A DNA stretch of 24,378 nucleotides, taken from NCBI GenBank assembly GCA_021795095.1, contig JAJYPU010000015.1:1-24378 (forward strand), given 5' to 3'. The position numbers and the translations under genes are program-made. Within the stretch, counting starts at the first letter, position 1. Each line of letters opens with the position of its first letter. Source of the DNA: Actinomycetes bacterium (GTDB taxonomy: Bacteria; Actinomycetota; Acidimicrobiia; Acidimicrobiales; RAAP-2). The notes below the pieces were generated by a model, which saw only the letters and a program-made list of their open reading frames with translations, had not been told where the DNA came from and ran no database searches. Positions 23,699-24,378 of this stretch are shown here, piece by piece.

Positions 23699-24144
23699 GC
23701 GTCGAGGTCACCGTCGCTACGTCGGCGTCGCCGGAGCTGCGAGACGCGCTCAACCGGCTCGTGCCTCAGCTGTCATCGAGCGCGAAGCCGCTCAGTGACG
23801 CCGACGTCGTGCGCATGACCACCGACCACGATGTCGTCCTCTTCGTCGCCAAGAACGACGACGTGATCGTCGGGACGTTGACGTTGGTCGTTTTCACCGT
23901 ACCGAGCGGTCAACGGGCATGGATCGAGGACGTCATCGTGGACGCCGACGCACGCGGACTGGGAATCGGTGCTGCCCTGACGAACGCGGCGATCGAGGAG
24001 GGCCGTCGACGCGGCGTTCGGACGATCGACTTGACGAGCCGACCATCGCGGGAAGCCGCGAACGCGCTGTACCGCAAGTTGGGGTTCGAGATTCGCGACA
24101 CGAATGTCTATCGTTTCTTCATAGAAAGTGGTCAGTCCGCGTAA
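23695..24144 (+). CDS. GNAT-family N-acetyltransferase
   Basis: The 149-residue protein shows the GNAT core. VVLFVAKNDDVIVGTLTLVV is the beta2-beta3 hairpin, WIEDVIVDADARGLGIGAAL holds the acetyl-CoA-binding R/QxxGxG/A motif (Arg-Gly-Leu-Gly-Ile-Gly-Ala), and the C-terminal SREAANALYRKLGFEIRDTN is the motif B region. The GTG start overlaps the NUDIX stop, so it is the last gene of a chdC-NUDIX-GNAT run. The substrate cannot be predicted. The following 38 bases carry no clear terminator. Confidence 0.9.
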   Translation: MSVEVTVATSASPELRDALNRLVPQLSSSAKPLSDADVVRMTTDHDVVLFVAKNDDVIVGTLTLVVFTVPSGQRAWIEDVIVDADARGLGIGAALTNAAIEEGRRRGVRTIDLTSRPSREAANALYRKLGFEIRDTNVYRFFIESGQSA

Positions 24145-24182
24145 CTCGATCACCTCACTGGGTGTCACGACCGTTGTGGATC

Positions 24183-24378
24183 GTGAAAGTCCGAGAAATC
24201 ATCAGCGAACTGGAACGTGCGGGTTGGGTTCAGATTCGTCAGACGGGTAGCCATCGACACTACAAACACGCCACGCGCTCGGGCTCGGTTTGCGTGGCGG
24301 GGAATTTGGGTGATGAAGTCCCTAAAGGAACCCTCGGTAACATTGTGAGACAGGCCGGACTTGAGAGGAGACCACGAT
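24183..24378 (+). CDS. hicA: HicA-family mRNA interferase toxin (3' end at window edge)
   Basis: Sixty-five codons are visible from the GTG at 24183, without a stop. The sequence MKVREIISELERAGWVQIRQ, then TGSHRHYKHAT, then VPKGTLGNIVRQAGLE is a classic HicA (YcfA) double-stranded-RNA-binding-like fold. His24 in GSHRHYKH is the catalytic His of this toxin family. HicA cleaves mRNA and is neutralised by HicB, normally encoded just downstream. AGGAG (24366-24370) is followed six bases later by AT at the edge (24377-24378). If the next bases are GA, hicB would start at 24377 and hicA would stop at 24378-24380 in an ATGA overlap. GC over 24181-24360 is about 56% by count, lower than the neighbouring genes, which fits lateral acquisition. 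Confidence 0.85.
   Translation, partial: MKVREIISELERAGWVQIRQTGSHRHYKHATRSGSVCVAGNLGDEVPKGTLGNIVRQAGLERRPR

Overview
The window is about 24.4 kb of mostly high-GC, gene-dense bacterial chromosome. Stop/start overlaps (GTGA, ATGA, TGATG) and GTG starts are frequent. The gene order follows a conserved actinobacterial block that I know from Mycobacterium tuberculosis: hpt, folE-folP-folB-folK, a DUF2520 gene, panC, coaX, lysS, clpC, radA, carD, ispD/ispF, rlmB. Several departures stand out: an ispD-ispF fusion, no panD between panC and coaX, no lsr2 before clpC, no cysS before rlmB, and a phosphatase-like gene between folP and folB. This suggests an actinobacterium outside the mycobacteria, perhaps of the Acidimicrobiia; that placement is inference from gene order only.

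Layout. Bases 1-6704 form one long plus-strand cofactor and translation operon: the end of hpt, folate synthesis (folE, folP, folB, folK) with a catalytically dead-looking dual-specificity phosphatase inside it, a Rossmann/DUF2520 gene, panC and coaX for coenzyme A, and lysS. A 285-base gap with an 11-bp phased repeat array leads to a divergent DapB-family gene (6990-7856). A minus-strand long-chain polyprenyl diphosphate synthase (7877-8854) is divergent from clpC. Bases 8956-15345 hold clpC, radA, carD, ispDF and rlmB.

An AT-rich interval follows, leading into a large secreted protein with six Listeria/Bacteroides-type (Flg_new) repeats and a possible OmpA-like tail (15517-17385). Its first third is low in GC and the rest is ordinary. 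A minus-strand tRNA-Thr(UGU) lies just beyond it. Next come a membrane-anchored LytR_C protein converging on a GpgS-like glycosyltransferase, threonine synthase overlapping a MoaD-like sulfur carrier, and groEL with a perfect CIRCE operator and a strong hairpin terminator. The last genes are coproheme decarboxylase (chdC), a NUDIX hydrolase, a GNAT acetyltransferase, and a hicA toxin cut by the right edge.

Most of the window is housekeeping. The most interesting signals are: the HGX5R pseudophosphatase in the folate operon; the chimeric repeat surface protein; the thrC/MoaD-like pair, which could point to carrier-protein sulfur chemistry; three genes sharing an identical TANNNT-N6-start geometry that predicts leaderless mRNAs; and the phased repeat array upstream of a DapB homologue with an altered active-site signature.
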